Assembly (NCBI GenBank): GCA_903885165.1
Contig: CAISHO010000010.1
Coordinates: forward strand, 1-64,000
Origin: an uncultured Nitrosomonadales bacterium
GTDB taxonomy: Bacteria; Pseudomonadota; Gammaproteobacteria; Burkholderiales; Gallionellaceae
Direction: 5' to 3'
Length of the DNA: 64,000 nucleotides
Below the pieces are notes generated by a model, which was not told where the DNA came from, searched no databases, and worked only from the letters and a program-made list of their open reading frames with translations. Numbering within the stretch: position 1 is the first letter of the stretch; each line of letters opens with the position of its first letter. A program made the position numbers and the translations under genes. Positions 1-7,801 of the stretch are shown here, piece after piece.

Positions 1-441
1 GAAGCGATTGCCAAACAATTGGGTGGCATGGAAGTGATCGCTGAAGTGCTGCCGCAGGACAAGGATCGCGTGATCCAGCAGTTGCAACAGCGTGGCGAAT
101 GCGTGGCAATGGTAGGCGACGGGGTCAACGATGCGCCGGCCCTGATACGCGCCGATGTAGGTATTGCTTTAGGTTCTGGTACGGATGTGTCGGTCGAGAG
201 CGCGGACATCGTGCTGATGCGTAATGAACTCGATAAGGTACGCTTAGCCACCTTGCTGTCGCGCCGCACGCTGCTCACGATTAAACAGAATATTGGATTG
301 TCGTTCGTGTATAACAGCATCATGGTGCCGTTAGCCATTATGGGGCACGTGACCCCACTGGTCGCGGCCATCACCATGCCGGTCAGTTCGCTGCTGGTCA
401 TCGGCAATGCCGCTCGCATCCGCAACTTATTTAAGGAATAG
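1..441 (+). CDS. ccoI: Copper-translocating P-type ATPase, C-terminal part (CcoI/FixI-like)
   Basis: Only the last 146 residues are in the window; the frame is open from base 1. The P-type ATPase hinge motif GDGVNDAP is at visible residues 39-46, followed by the last two membrane helices. The final helix carries the M-x-x-S-S pattern typical of copper-transporting P1B pumps (MPVSSLLVIGNA). The family moves Cu across the inner membrane. The CcoI/FixI branch supplies copper for cbb3-type cytochrome c oxidase assembly, and that assignment rests on ccoS starting only 5 bases downstream. The N-terminal metal-binding and CPC parts are outside the window, so a general CopA cannot be excluded from the protein alone. 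Confidence 0.9.
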   Translation, partial: EAIAKQLGGMEVIAEVLPQDKDRVIQQLQQRGECVAMVGDGVNDAPALIRADVGIALGSGTDVSVESADIVLMRNELDKVRLATLLSRRTLLTIKQNIGLSFVYNSIMVPLAIMGHVTPLVAAITMPVSSLLVIGNAARIRNLFKE

Positions 442-446
442 TCACA

Positions 447-632
447 ATGGAAGTAATCTACAGTTTGATCCCGGGTATGACTTTCTTTGGTCTGGTATTC
501 GTGGGGATTTTGATCTGGGCGGTGAAGCGAGGTCAGTACGAAGACATGGAAGGCAATGCCAGTCGCATCCTGCTGGATGACGACGAAGACGCGCTGCTGC
601 ACAGTCAGAGCAAAGAAAAAGCGCCGAAGTAA
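447..632 (+). CDS. ccoS: cbb3-type cytochrome oxidase assembly protein CcoS
   Basis: A 61-residue protein with one membrane helix (about residues 8-26), then a short acidic cytoplasmic tail. The pattern I-P-x-x-x-x-F-G-L...W-A-V-K-R-G-Q-Y-E-D-M-E is characteristic of CcoS. In the family CcoS is needed to put haem and copper into cbb3 oxidase; its biochemistry is poorly known. The start lies 5 bases after the ccoI stop, so the two are surely cotranscribed. The ccoNOQP structural genes are not visible and should lie upstream of the window. It is followed by a convergent gene 38 bases away. Confidence 0.92.
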   Translation: MEVIYSLIPGMTFFGLVFVGILIWAVKRGQYEDMEGNASRILLDDDEDALLHSQSKEKAPK

Positions 633-670
633 ACCTCAGCGCTTTAGTCTGGCTTACGGATTTAACGCAA

Positions 671-1342
671 TTATTTCAGGACTTCGCCATTGGTCAGTAA
701 GGGCGTTCTCAAGAGTTCAAAGTCTTTAGTCGGCAGATACTGAAAAAATGGTTTGGCGTCCAATACCACGTCCAAGCCGTGTTGCGGATACAACCAATGT
801 ATCAGGTTCGTCTTCTTCTCGCGAATGCGCTGTGCAGGCTCGCCAAATCGCTTGGCGATGACAGACTGTTCCAGCGTTGTGGTGGGCAAATACGTCAGAC
901 TTGCGACCGGTAAAGTGCGTACGCGTGCAAGATCATCCGCCGTCAGCGTGATTCGTTTGCCACTGGGCGTGCTGTTCATGCGTAAGCCGCGCTGGAACAT
1001 GCCTTGCAGTTCTTCTTCAGGAATTGCAATCGTCATGATAATTTTGGCTTTAAGGCCGTTGAAGTTGACCTCTTCAAAAAAGGCTTCAACGCACATCTTG
1101 GCGTCAGTGGGTTTGAACAGGCTAATTTCTAACTCTGCCTCATGCTTGTAATCATTCGCAATCTCATTGAGTGTGCTCTTACCCAGGGTGATGCCGAATA
1201 CGCGGGTCGTGTCGGCGGTGGGATGGGTGATCTTCCACGGCAGGGTGTCAGGTGTGCTCACCGAATTGTCCGGTGCCATGAGGATCACGGAAATCGACAC
1301 GATGATAAGCGCGAAGACGCCCAATATTATTTTCTTATCCAT
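671..1342 (-). CDS. Conserved hypothetical protein, single N-terminal membrane anchor
   Basis: 223 residues that I cannot assign to a named family. Residues 4-22 form one hydrophobic segment after a lysine-rich start (MDKK), so it is probably an inner-membrane-anchored or exported protein. The rest is soluble and contains an FGITLGKS stretch near residue 49; such F-G-I-x-L-G-x-S/P segments occur in small periplasmic alpha/beta domains, but this is weak. It is the second gene of a minus-strand pair, starting 6 bases after the stop of the membrane protein at 1349-1852. The pair sits between ccoS and fnr, so a link to low-oxygen respiration is possible only by location. Confidence 0.75.
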   Translation of the reverse strand: MDKKIILGVFALIIVSISVILMAPDNSVSTPDTLPWKITHPTADTTRVFGITLGKSTLNEIANDYKHEAELEISLFKPTDAKMCVEAFFEEVNFNGLKAKIIMTIAIPEEELQGMFQRGLRMNSTPSGKRITLTADDLARVRTLPVASLTYLPTTTLEQSVIAKRFGEPAQRIREKKTNLIHWLYPQHGLDVVLDAKPFFQYLPTKDFELLRTPLLTNGEVLK

Positions 1343-1348
1343 CTTTGA

Positions 1349-1852
1349 TTATTCTTTCTTAAGGGCGGCATGTAAGGCAAGGGCAGAGGCGGGGATTTTC
1401 CCGGTTTTGCATTGATGCTCGGCATCAAATTCCAGTACCACCAGGACGAGCAGCACGACCATAAAGGGGAGTTGTCCTACCCCGCCGGCGAGCGCATAAC
1501 TGGTGATTTTGCTCATGCCAAATTGTGCACCGGCAACGAGCAGTAGGGTGGTCAACGTGCCAGTCACCAGAAACAGTAGCAGAAACAGTTTGGCGCGTTT
1601 GGCGGCAAGCAAGTTGTGACACAGGACAAAAACGGAAGACTCCTGTGTGATCGCGCTCTTGGCTTTTAGTATGACGCGGCTCAGGAGTGCGATGGAGAGG
1701 ACCGGCATCAGCATCAGAGGAATGAGGCTGGCTTTTAACAGACTCAGGGCGAGCACAAAAATAAAAACATGAATGACGATGAAATCAAACAGCAGTATGG
1801 AATGTAAACTTTTGGCACGTGATACTTCAGCTTCGGTGACTTGATGTTCCAT
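1349..1852 (-). CDS. Hypothetical integral membrane protein
   Basis: 167 residues from the ATG at 1852, chosen because GGAG lies about eight bases upstream; the open frame extends to 1921 but those extra residues look non-native. There are four likely membrane segments, in two pairs, separated by a basic cytoplasmic stretch, and the tail ends in charged residues. No family recognised. It overlaps nothing and is followed 6 bases later by the anchored hypothetical protein at 671-1342, so the two are probably one operon. Its upstream neighbour on the same strand direction is fnr, separated by an 81-base gap. Confidence 0.7.
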   Translation of the reverse strand: MEHQVTEAEVSRAKSLHSILLFDFIVIHVFIFVLALSLLKASLIPLMLMPVLSIALLSRVILKAKSAITQESSVFVLCHNLLAAKRAKLFLLLFLVTGTLTTLLLVAGAQFGMSKITSYALAGGVGQLPFMVVLLVLVVLEFDAEHQCKTGKIPASALALHAALKKE

Positions 1853-1933
1853 GATGGGACTCCGGTAAAAAAACAGGTTACGAATAATCCACTCTGGCGG
1901 GGTTGCTGTCAAATCCACCAAGGTTGGCAGGGT

Positions 1934-2710
1934 TTAGCGCGAACTGTTCAGGCAGGATTTTAGTCTGGCCAGGTCGACAATTTCGATAGCACGTACTTTG
2001 ACGTTGATAATACCTACTTCCTGAAAATGGGAGAAGGCTCGGCTGACTGTTTCCAGTTTTAATCCCAGATAACTACCGATTTCCTGGCGGGACATGCGTA
2101 ACTGGAAGTGGGTGGCCGACATATTGCGCGTAGCAAAGCGTTGCGACAAATTAAGTAAAAAAGCGGCCAGGCGTTCTTCCGCGCGCATGGAACCTAACAA
2201 CAGCATGATGCCCTGATCCCGCACGATTTCGCGACTCATAATCTTGTGCAGATGGCGTTGCAATGAAGGAATTTCGCGGCTTAGCGTTTCAAGTTTGTTG
2301 AAGGGCAGTTCACAGACCACGCTATTTTCCAGTGCAACCGCCTCGCAGGCGTGCATGTCGGTGCTGATGGCATCTAGGCCGATAATTTCCCCGGCCATCT
2401 GAAAGCCTGTGACTTGCTCTCTTCCGTCTTCGTGCAATATCTGCGTCTTGAAAGAGCCGCTATGGATGGCGAACAGCGAGCGAAATTTGTCACCGCTGCG
2501 GTAAAGGTAGTCGCTGCGGGAGAAGTTGCGCTTGAGTGGACTCAACTCGTCGAGTTTCTCCATTTCTGTTTGGGTAAGATCGACCGGCAAACAGAGTTCG
2601 GCCAGATTGCAGCTGGAACAGGCTGTTTTGGGTTGGAAATTTGCAGCGAGTAATGGCACGTCACTTACCTGTAAAGTTGTCACAAAGGATGCTAGGGCAA
2701 CAGGGCACAT
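1934..2710 (-). CDS. fnr: Fnr-family oxygen-sensing transcriptional regulator (CRP/FNR superfamily)
   Basis: An N-terminal cysteine cluster C-x2-C-x5-C (CSSCNLAELC), plus a further cysteine in the cyclic-nucleotide-type beta-barrel (HACEAV), gives the four ligands of an oxygen-labile 4Fe-4S cluster. The C-terminal helix-turn-helix contains MSRQEIGSYLGLKLETVSRA, whose E-x-x-S-R recognition helix reads TTGAT half-sites in FNR proteins. The family activates anaerobic and microaerobic genes. It is divergent from hemN, and a perfect FNR box lies in the shared region. The start is uncertain: ATG at 2710 has a poor ribosome site, while a GTG at 2659 has AGGTAAG upstream and still includes the cluster. 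Identity is secure. Confidence 0.92.
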   Translation of the reverse strand: MCPVALASFVTTLQVSDVPLLAANFQPKTACSSCNLAELCLPVDLTQTEMEKLDELSPLKRNFSRSDYLYRSGDKFRSLFAIHSGSFKTQILHEDGREQVTGFQMAGEIIGLDAISTDMHACEAVALENSVVCELPFNKLETLSREIPSLQRHLHKIMSREIVRDQGIMLLLGSMRAEERLAAFLLNLSQRFATRNMSATHFQLRMSRQEIGSYLGLKLETVSRAFSHFQEVGIINVKVRAIEIVDLARLKSCLNSSR

Positions 2711-2884
2711 ATACGCTGCTTGCCGCTTTTTTGCGGGCAATCAGTGTTTGTCTGACTGTTTATCCAACACGTTGATTAATATTGTTTTATTGTTTTTGGT
2801 GTACGTTGTTGGCGTATAAGCGCTGTTTTTTGTTAGTCGCTTAATGAATTACCTGTGTCCACCGGTGAGAATATGCCACGATTT

Positions 2885-2898
2885 TTGATATATATCAA
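2885..2898 (+). promoter_or_regulatory. FNR box in the hemN promoter
   Basis: The sequence TTGATATATATCAA is an exact match to the FNR consensus TTGAT-N4-ATCAA. It lies about 62 bases upstream of the hemN ATG at 2960. A TATGCA hexamer at 2924-2929 could be the -10 element, putting the box close to the -41.5 position of class II activation. It also shows that the longer hemN frame starting at 2855 is not the true gene start. Confidence 0.85.
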
Positions 2899-2959
2899 AC
2901 ACGCTGTGTGCCCAAGCTGGCAGTATGCATCCTCATTCAAACTGTTATATGGCAAATTT

Positions 2960-4357
2960 ATGTTGAACAACTCGGTTACTCAATTGGTCGTGGATCTTGA
3001 ACTGATACGCAGGCTGGATAAGAACGGTCCGCGTTACACCTCTTATCCGACTGCTGATCGTTTTGTCGAAGCATTCAATGCCGAGACTTACAGTCTGTGG
3101 CTCGCGAAGCGTGAAATCGGCGGCATCGCGCGCCCCTTGTCCTTATATATACACATCCCGTTCTGCAACACGCTGTGTTTTTACTGTGCGTGCAACAAGG
3201 TGATCACCAAGGATCGCAGTAAGTCGGCGGAATATGTGCGCTACCTGATCAAGGAAATGCAGATGCAGGCGAAGTTGCTCGGTGAGCGTCAGGTGGTCGA
3301 GCAACTGCACTTCGGTGGCGGTACGCCGACTTTCCTCTCCGATGACGAAATTCGTCAGGTGATGGCCGCGATCCGTGAAAATTTCAAGATGGTCGAGGAT
3401 GGTGAATACTCCATCGAGATCGATCCGCGCAAGGTGACCGATGAGACCATCGCGTTGCTGGGAGCTGAGGGTTTCAATCGTATCAGCATCGGTGTGCAGG
3501 ATTTTGACGACGCGGTACAGCGTGCGGTGAACCGGATTCAGAGCGAGGAAGAAACGCTGGGCATCATCAAGGCGGCGCGCGCTAACGGATTCAAGTCGGT
3601 CAGCATCGATTTGATCTACGGTTTACCTAAACAGACCTTGGCGGGATTCGGCGTGACGCTGGACAAAGTGATTGCCGCCAATCCGGATCGCCTGTCGATC
3701 TATAATTACGCGCATATGCCGACGCTGTTTAAACCGCAGCGCCGCATCCATGAAGAGGATTTGCCTTCCGGGCAGTTGAAATTGGACATTTTGAGTATGG
3801 CTGTGAGCAAGTTGACTGGTGCGGGTTACGTTTACATCGGCATGGATCACTTCGCCAAGCCGGAAGACGAACTGGCGGTTGCTCAACGTCAGAGCCGTTT
3901 ACATCGCAATTTCCAGGGTTATTCCACCCATTCAGACTGCGATCTGATCGCATTGGGTGTGAGCGCCATCGGCAAGATAGGCCCTACCTACAGCCAAAAC
4001 TATCGCGATCTGGAGTCCTATTACGACGCGCTGGAACGCGATCAGTTGCCTATCATGCGTGGCATGGAACTGAACGCGGATGATCTGGTGCGCCGCGCCA
4101 TCATTCAGGATTTGATGTGCCATTTCGAGCTGGTTAAACAAACACTCAATATCGCTTATTTAATTGATTTTGATAGCTATTTTGAAACAGAAATGGAAGA
4201 GCTGCGCGACTATGAGCGTGAAGGTCTGCTGGAAATGTCAGACGAAGGGATACGCGTGACGCCCAAGGGACGCATGCTGATCCGCAACATCTGCATGGTG
4301 TTCGACAAGTATCTGCGCACCCGCACCGAACACGCGCGTTACTCCAAGGTGATTTAA
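2960..4357 (+). CDS. hemN: Oxygen-independent coproporphyrinogen III dehydrogenase HemN
   Basis: 465 residues. A radical-SAM enzyme that converts coproporphyrinogen III to protoporphyrinogen IX without oxygen, in the cytoplasm. The C-x3-C-x2-C cluster motif is at residues 69-76 (CNTLCFYC), preceded by YIHIPF and followed by the GGGTP SAM-binding motif near residue 118. The N-terminal GPRYTSYPTA is typical of genuine HemN and separates it from HemW-like paralogues. The start at 2960 matches the family N-terminus; the open frame runs back to 2855 but would include the FNR box. Expected to be induced by Fnr at low oxygen, fitting the neighbouring cbb3 oxidase genes. Confidence 0.96.
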   Translation: MLNNSVTQLVVDLELIRRLDKNGPRYTSYPTADRFVEAFNAETYSLWLAKREIGGIARPLSLYIHIPFCNTLCFYCACNKVITKDRSKSAEYVRYLIKEMQMQAKLLGERQVVEQLHFGGGTPTFLSDDEIRQVMAAIRENFKMVEDGEYSIEIDPRKVTDETIALLGAEGFNRISIGVQDFDDAVQRAVNRIQSEEETLGIIKAARANGFKSVSIDLIYGLPKQTLAGFGVTLDKVIAANPDRLSIYNYAHMPTLFKPQRRIHEEDLPSGQLKLDILSMAVSKLTGAGYVYIGMDHFAKPEDELAVAQRQSRLHRNFQGYSTHSDCDLIALGVSAIGKIGPTYSQNYRDLESYYDALERDQLPIMRGMELNADDLVRRAIIQDLMCHFELVKQTLNIAYLIDFDSYFETEMEELRDYEREGLLEMSDEGIRVTPKGRMLIRNICMVFDKYLRTRTEHARYSKVI

Positions 4358-4396
4358 CGACTGAACGGGAATCAGGCTATAGACAAGGGATGCACC

Positions 4397-4999
4397 ATGA
4401 AACTGCTCGGCACTCAAACCAGTCCTTATGTGCGCAAGGCGCGCCTGGTCCTGTTGGAAAAAAATATTGCACATGAATATGTGATCGATCCGCCGTCCGA
4501 ACCGGGTAGTCTGGTCGCGCGCGTGAATCCGCTAGGCCGTATTCCGGCGCTGATCCTGGATGACGACTTTTGTGTGTTCGACTCCTCCGTGATCGCGGAC
4601 TACGCCGATACGCTCAACGACTCGCCGATCTTGATTCCGCGTGACGATGCGCTGGCGCGGTTACGAGTTAAACGCTGGGAGGCGCTGGCGGATGGCATCA
4701 TGGATTCGGCGATCGTCGTGCGCAACGAAGTATTGCGTCCGGCAGAGCAGCAAAGTGCCGCCCTACTTGACTTGCACAACACGGCGGTCAGCCACGCGCT
4801 GGAATATGTCGCCGGCTTGCTGGGTGAACAGGAGTGGTGTGAGGGCGATACCATCACGCTGGCGGATCTGGCGCTGGTAAGCGCTTTGATCTATCTTGAC
4901 TTGCGTCAGGCCGAACGCGACTGGCGCGGAAAACACGCGAATCTGGCGACCTGGTTTGATCGTATCAGTCAGCGTGATAGCGTGATCGCCTCAAGATAG
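4397..4999 (+). CDS. Glutathione S-transferase family protein (YibF-like)
   Basis: 200 residues with a thioredoxin-like N-terminal domain (about 1-78) and a helical C-terminal domain. The start MKLLGTQTSPYVRKARL places Thr/Ser at the glutathione-activating position, and the cis-proline segment is G-R-I-P-A-L followed by the glutathione-binding D-S-S. This matches the YibF-type bacterial GSTs whose substrates are unknown. It starts 39 bases after hemN on the same strand and may be read through from the FNR-controlled promoter. The catalytic reaction cannot be specified from sequence. Confidence 0.88.
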   Translation: MKLLGTQTSPYVRKARLVLLEKNIAHEYVIDPPSEPGSLVARVNPLGRIPALILDDDFCVFDSSVIADYADTLNDSPILIPRDDALARLRVKRWEALADGIMDSAIVVRNEVLRPAEQQSAALLDLHNTAVSHALEYVAGLLGEQEWCEGDTITLADLALVSALIYLDLRQAERDWRGKHANLATWFDRISQRDSVIASR

Positions 5000-5034
5000 C
5001 TGAGTTGAGCATCATTGACTGACGGTCATGGTGT

Positions 5035-6036
5035 CTACTTTTTGGTGTAGATCTGATCGAATACGCCGCCGTCAGCAAAGTGCGCCTTTTGGGTCTTGGC
5101 CCAGCCGCCGAACACGCCGTCGATGGTGATCAGATTCAGTTTAGGGAAACGCTTCGCATACTTGGCAGCCACTTTCGCATCGGTCGGACGGTAGAAGTTT
5201 TTCGCCGCGATTTCCTGACCTTCAGGAGAATAGAGGTAATCCAGATACGCTTCGGCGACCTTGCGGGTGCCATGCTTGTCGACAAATTTGTCGACTACGG
5301 TGACGGGCGGTTCGGCCAGGATACTCAGGGACGGGAATACCACCTCAAACTTATCTTCGACAAATTCCTTCTTGACCAGATACGCTTCGTTTTCCCAGGT
5401 GATCAGCACATCGCCGATTTCGCGTTCCGAGAAGGTGACGGTAGAACCACGCGCGCCGGAATCCAGTACAGGCACATTGCCGTACAGTTTGCTGACAAAA
5501 GCCTGCGCCTTGGCCGCGTCATTGTTGTTTTGTTTCAGACCGTAACCCCATGCGGCCAGATAATTCCAGCGTGCGCCACCTGATGTTTTAGGGTTAGGCG
5601 TGATGACGGCGACACCGGGTTTAACCAGATCGTTCCAGTCATGGATATTCTTCGGGTTGCCCTTGCGTACCAGCAGCACGATGGTCGATGTATAGGGTGA
5701 GCTGTTGAGTTTTAAGCGTTTTTGCCAGTCAGCCGGTACCAGATCCGCTTTGTCGTGCAGTGCGTCGATATCCGCCGCCAGTGCCAGCGTTGCGACATCG
5801 GCTTCCAGTCCGTCGATGATGGAGCGCGCCTGTTTGCCGGAACCGCCGTGTGAGGCTTTAACCGTGACATTGTCGCCGGTCTTGCCCTTCCAGTATTTGG
5901 CAAAGGCGGTGTTGTACTCCTGATACAATTCGCGGGTCGGATCGTAGGATACATTGAGCAGCGTGACGTCTGCGGCGTGGCTGTTTGCAGAAACCACGGC
6001 GACAAACAGTGCGGTGGTGATCTTCGATAATTTCAT
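5035..6036 (-). CDS. sbp: Periplasmic sulfate-binding protein (Sbp/CysP family)
   Basis: 333 residues from the ATG at 6036, which has GGAG eight bases upstream and begins a clear Sec signal peptide (cleavage after SANSHA, about residue 22). The mature start has [19 protein letters not shown], the hallmark of sulfate/thiosulfate-binding proteins of ABC importers. Later segments such as GSGKQARSI and ALAADIDAL are also typical of the fold. Permease and ATPase genes (cysT, cysW, cysA) are absent on both sides, so it must work with a transporter encoded elsewhere or serve another role. Its 5' flank abuts a relic of another gene upstream of mutY, suggesting that it was inserted here. Confidence 0.93.
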   Translation of the reverse strand: MKLSKITTALFVAVVSANSHAADVTLLNVSYDPTRELYQEYNTAFAKYWKGKTGDNVTVKASHGGSGKQARSIIDGLEADVATLALAADIDALHDKADLVPADWQKRLKLNSSPYTSTIVLLVRKGNPKNIHDWNDLVKPGVAVITPNPKTSGGARWNYLAAWGYGLKQNNNDAAKAQAFVSKLYGNVPVLDSGARGSTVTFSEREIGDVLITWENEAYLVKKEFVEDKFEVVFPSLSILAEPPVTVVDKFVDKHGTRKVAEAYLDYLYSPEGQEIAAKNFYRPTDAKVAAKYAKRFPKLNLITIDGVFGGWAKTQKAHFADGGVFDQIYTKK

Positions 6037-6154
6037 GGTGTCTCCAGTGTTAAATATGAATGCCGGGAAGGTGTTCAGTGGCAGTGGTGTCATTCTGAAG
6101 TGAGCGGTGTGCGGCGTGAACCAATTAAAATTTGATTGCTTAGCTGATTTTTGA

Positions 6155-6262
6155 ATATGGGTGAGCGAGGCCGCCAAACAAAAAGTGGAGGCCAAGAAGC
6201 AGGAAGTCAAAACCCGCTTGCAGGATCAACTTAAAAATAGTCTGAAGGGTTTGTTTAAATAA
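6155..6262 (+). pseudogene. Relic 3' end of an AsmA-like gene
   Basis: A frame without its own start runs from just after a TGA at 6152-6154 to a TAA at 6260-6262, which overlaps the mutY ATG by one base. It encodes a lysine/glutamine-rich amphipathic tail ending L-K-G-L-F-K-stop. AsmA-family outer-membrane biogenesis proteins end in such tails, and asmA is often the gene before mutY in betaproteobacteria. The body of the gene is missing: bases upstream belong to the divergent sbp leader. The reading is an inference from the tail, the stop/start overlap and gene order. Confidence 0.5.
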
Positions 6263-7281
6263 TGTCCAGTTTTTCAACTAATCTTATTGCCTGGCAGCGC
6301 TGCCATGGCCGCCATGATCTGCCCTGGCAAGGGGGCGATGCTTATCGCGTTTGGCTGTCCGAGATCATGCTGCAACAGACCCAGGTTGCGACCGTGATTC
6401 CCTATTACCGTCGTTTTATCGAGTTTTTCCCAAACGTCGTGGCGCTGGCCGAAGCCAGTGAAGAGCAGGTTCTGGCTCACTGGAGCGGGCTGGGCTATTA
6501 CGCGCGCGGGCGCAATCTGCACCGTGCCGCGAGGATAATCGCCACGCAGCACGCAGGCGAATTTCCGGATCAGTTTGAACAGCTCCTGGCCTTGCCCGGT
6601 GTCGGTCGTTCAACTGCAGCCGCGATCTGTGCACAAGCCTATCATCAGCGTCACGCGATACTCGACGGCAACGTGAAACGCGTGTTGACGCGCTACTGCG
6701 GCATTGCCGGTTTGACTGCGGTTAAATCGGTCGAAAATCAGCTTTGGCTGCTGGCCGAGTCGCTGTTGCCTGAACGGGATATGGCAACTTATACGCAAGC
6801 CTTGATGGATATGGGCGCGACGTTGTGTACGCGCAGCAAGCCCAAATGCGAACAGTGTCCGGTGCAAGGCGCTTGCGTGGCTTATCAGACCGGGCGGGTG
6901 GCCGAGTTGCCGACGCCGAAAGCCCGTAAGGTGGTGCCTGAGCGACAGGCGACTTTTTTGCTGGTGATGAGCGGTCGCGAAATTTTGCTGGAAAAGCGCG
7001 GGCCCTCGGGATTGTGGGGCGGTCTCTGGTGTTTGCCTCAGCGGGATGAGGGCGACAATGAATATGAGTCGGGCTGGACGATAGGCGAGCAAATCACCTG
7101 GCCGGTGTTCACCCATGTTTTTACCCATTTCAAATTGCACATCACGCCGCGTCTGGTGCGATTAGTGCACAAACCCTACCAGATTCAGCAAGCGGGCAGC
7201 GTCTGGATGGATGTGGATGAGGCTTTGAATGCCGCGATTCCGACCCCGGTGCGGCAATTGCTGGAACAGATAGGAGCATGA
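6262..7281 (+). CDS. mutY: A/G-specific adenine DNA glycosylase MutY
   Basis: 339 residues. Removes adenine mispaired with 8-oxoguanine in DNA. The catalytic Glu is E34 in WLSEIMLQQTQV, the helix-hairpin-helix is LPGVGRSTAAAI (about 111-122), and the catalytic Asp is D135 in ILDGNVKR. The 4Fe-4S ligands are C189, C196, C199 and C205. The C-terminal part from about residue 225 is the NUDIX-like domain that recognises 8-oxoG, with GPSGLWGGLWCLP. The start overlaps the stop of the upstream asmA-like relic (TAATG), a remnant of translational coupling. Full length and intact. Confidence 0.97.
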   Translation: MSSFSTNLIAWQRCHGRHDLPWQGGDAYRVWLSEIMLQQTQVATVIPYYRRFIEFFPNVVALAEASEEQVLAHWSGLGYYARGRNLHRAARIIATQHAGEFPDQFEQLLALPGVGRSTAAAICAQAYHQRHAILDGNVKRVLTRYCGIAGLTAVKSVENQLWLLAESLLPERDMATYTQALMDMGATLCTRSKPKCEQCPVQGACVAYQTGRVAELPTPKARKVVPERQATFLLVMSGREILLEKRGPSGLWGGLWCLPQRDEGDNEYESGWTIGEQITWPVFTHVFTHFKLHITPRLVRLVHKPYQIQQAGSVWMDVDEALNAAIPTPVRQLLEQIGA

Positions 7282-7282
7282 T

Positions 7283-7765
7283 ATGAAAATTCAAACCTTG
7301 GCTTTATTGATGGCATGTTGGAGTGCCTCCACGGCAATAGCGGGTGAGGAAGTCTCGACCGGTCAGTCCTTGTATTTGCCGGTTTATTCGCATATCTGGC
7401 ACGGCGATCGAGTGGGAGATGAGAAGTCGCCCACCAAGAGCATGGTGTCGGTGCTGGTCAGCATACGCAATACCAGTCTGAAAACCCCGATACGGATTTT
7501 ATCGGCGCGCTATTACAGTACGGACGGTCGTTTGCTGAGTGAATATCTGGCTAAACCGGCTACCCTCAATGCGCTGGGTACGCTGGAGTTGTTTGTCGAG
7601 CGCAAAGAGTCCGAAGGCGGTTCGGGTGCCAACTTCGTGATTCAGTGGGATGCTGCCGTTGCCACCAATCCGCCTATGGTGGAGGCTGTGCACGCCGATA
7701 TCCGTGGCGGTAGTCATGCGCTGACGTTTGTCACCACGGCGCGCGCCATTAATGCCGACAGATAG
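7283..7765 (+). CDS. DUF3124 family periplasmic protein
   Basis: 160 residues with a Sec signal peptide (cut near residue 20, STAIA-G). The mature part has the DUF3124 pattern: YLPVYSHIWHGDR, then S-I-R-N-T-S, SARYYSTDGRL, and near the end G-G-S-G-A-N-F-V-I-Q-W followed by N-P-P-M-V-E-A-V. Function of the family is unknown; it is exported and probably binds or stabilises something in the periplasm. It begins one base after the mutY stop, with GGAG seven bases before the ATG, so it is likely cotranscribed with mutY. Confidence 0.85.
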   Translation: MKIQTLALLMACWSASTAIAGEEVSTGQSLYLPVYSHIWHGDRVGDEKSPTKSMVSVLVSIRNTSLKTPIRILSARYYSTDGRLLSEYLAKPATLNALGTLELFVERKESEGGSGANFVIQWDAAVATNPPMVEAVHADIRGGSHALTFVTTARAINADR

Positions 7766-7801
7766 ATTTTAATCTATTGATTTTTTTGTTATTTTTTTGA
7801 T

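Noticed and set aside
2772-2785. TTGAT-TAAT-ATTGT, a possible second FNR box near the fnr promoter
   Set aside because: Only the first half-site matches; the second differs at three of five bases.
6610-7140. 176-codon minus-strand frame
   Set aside because: Lies wholly inside mutY on the opposite strand, histidine- and arginine-rich shadow translation.
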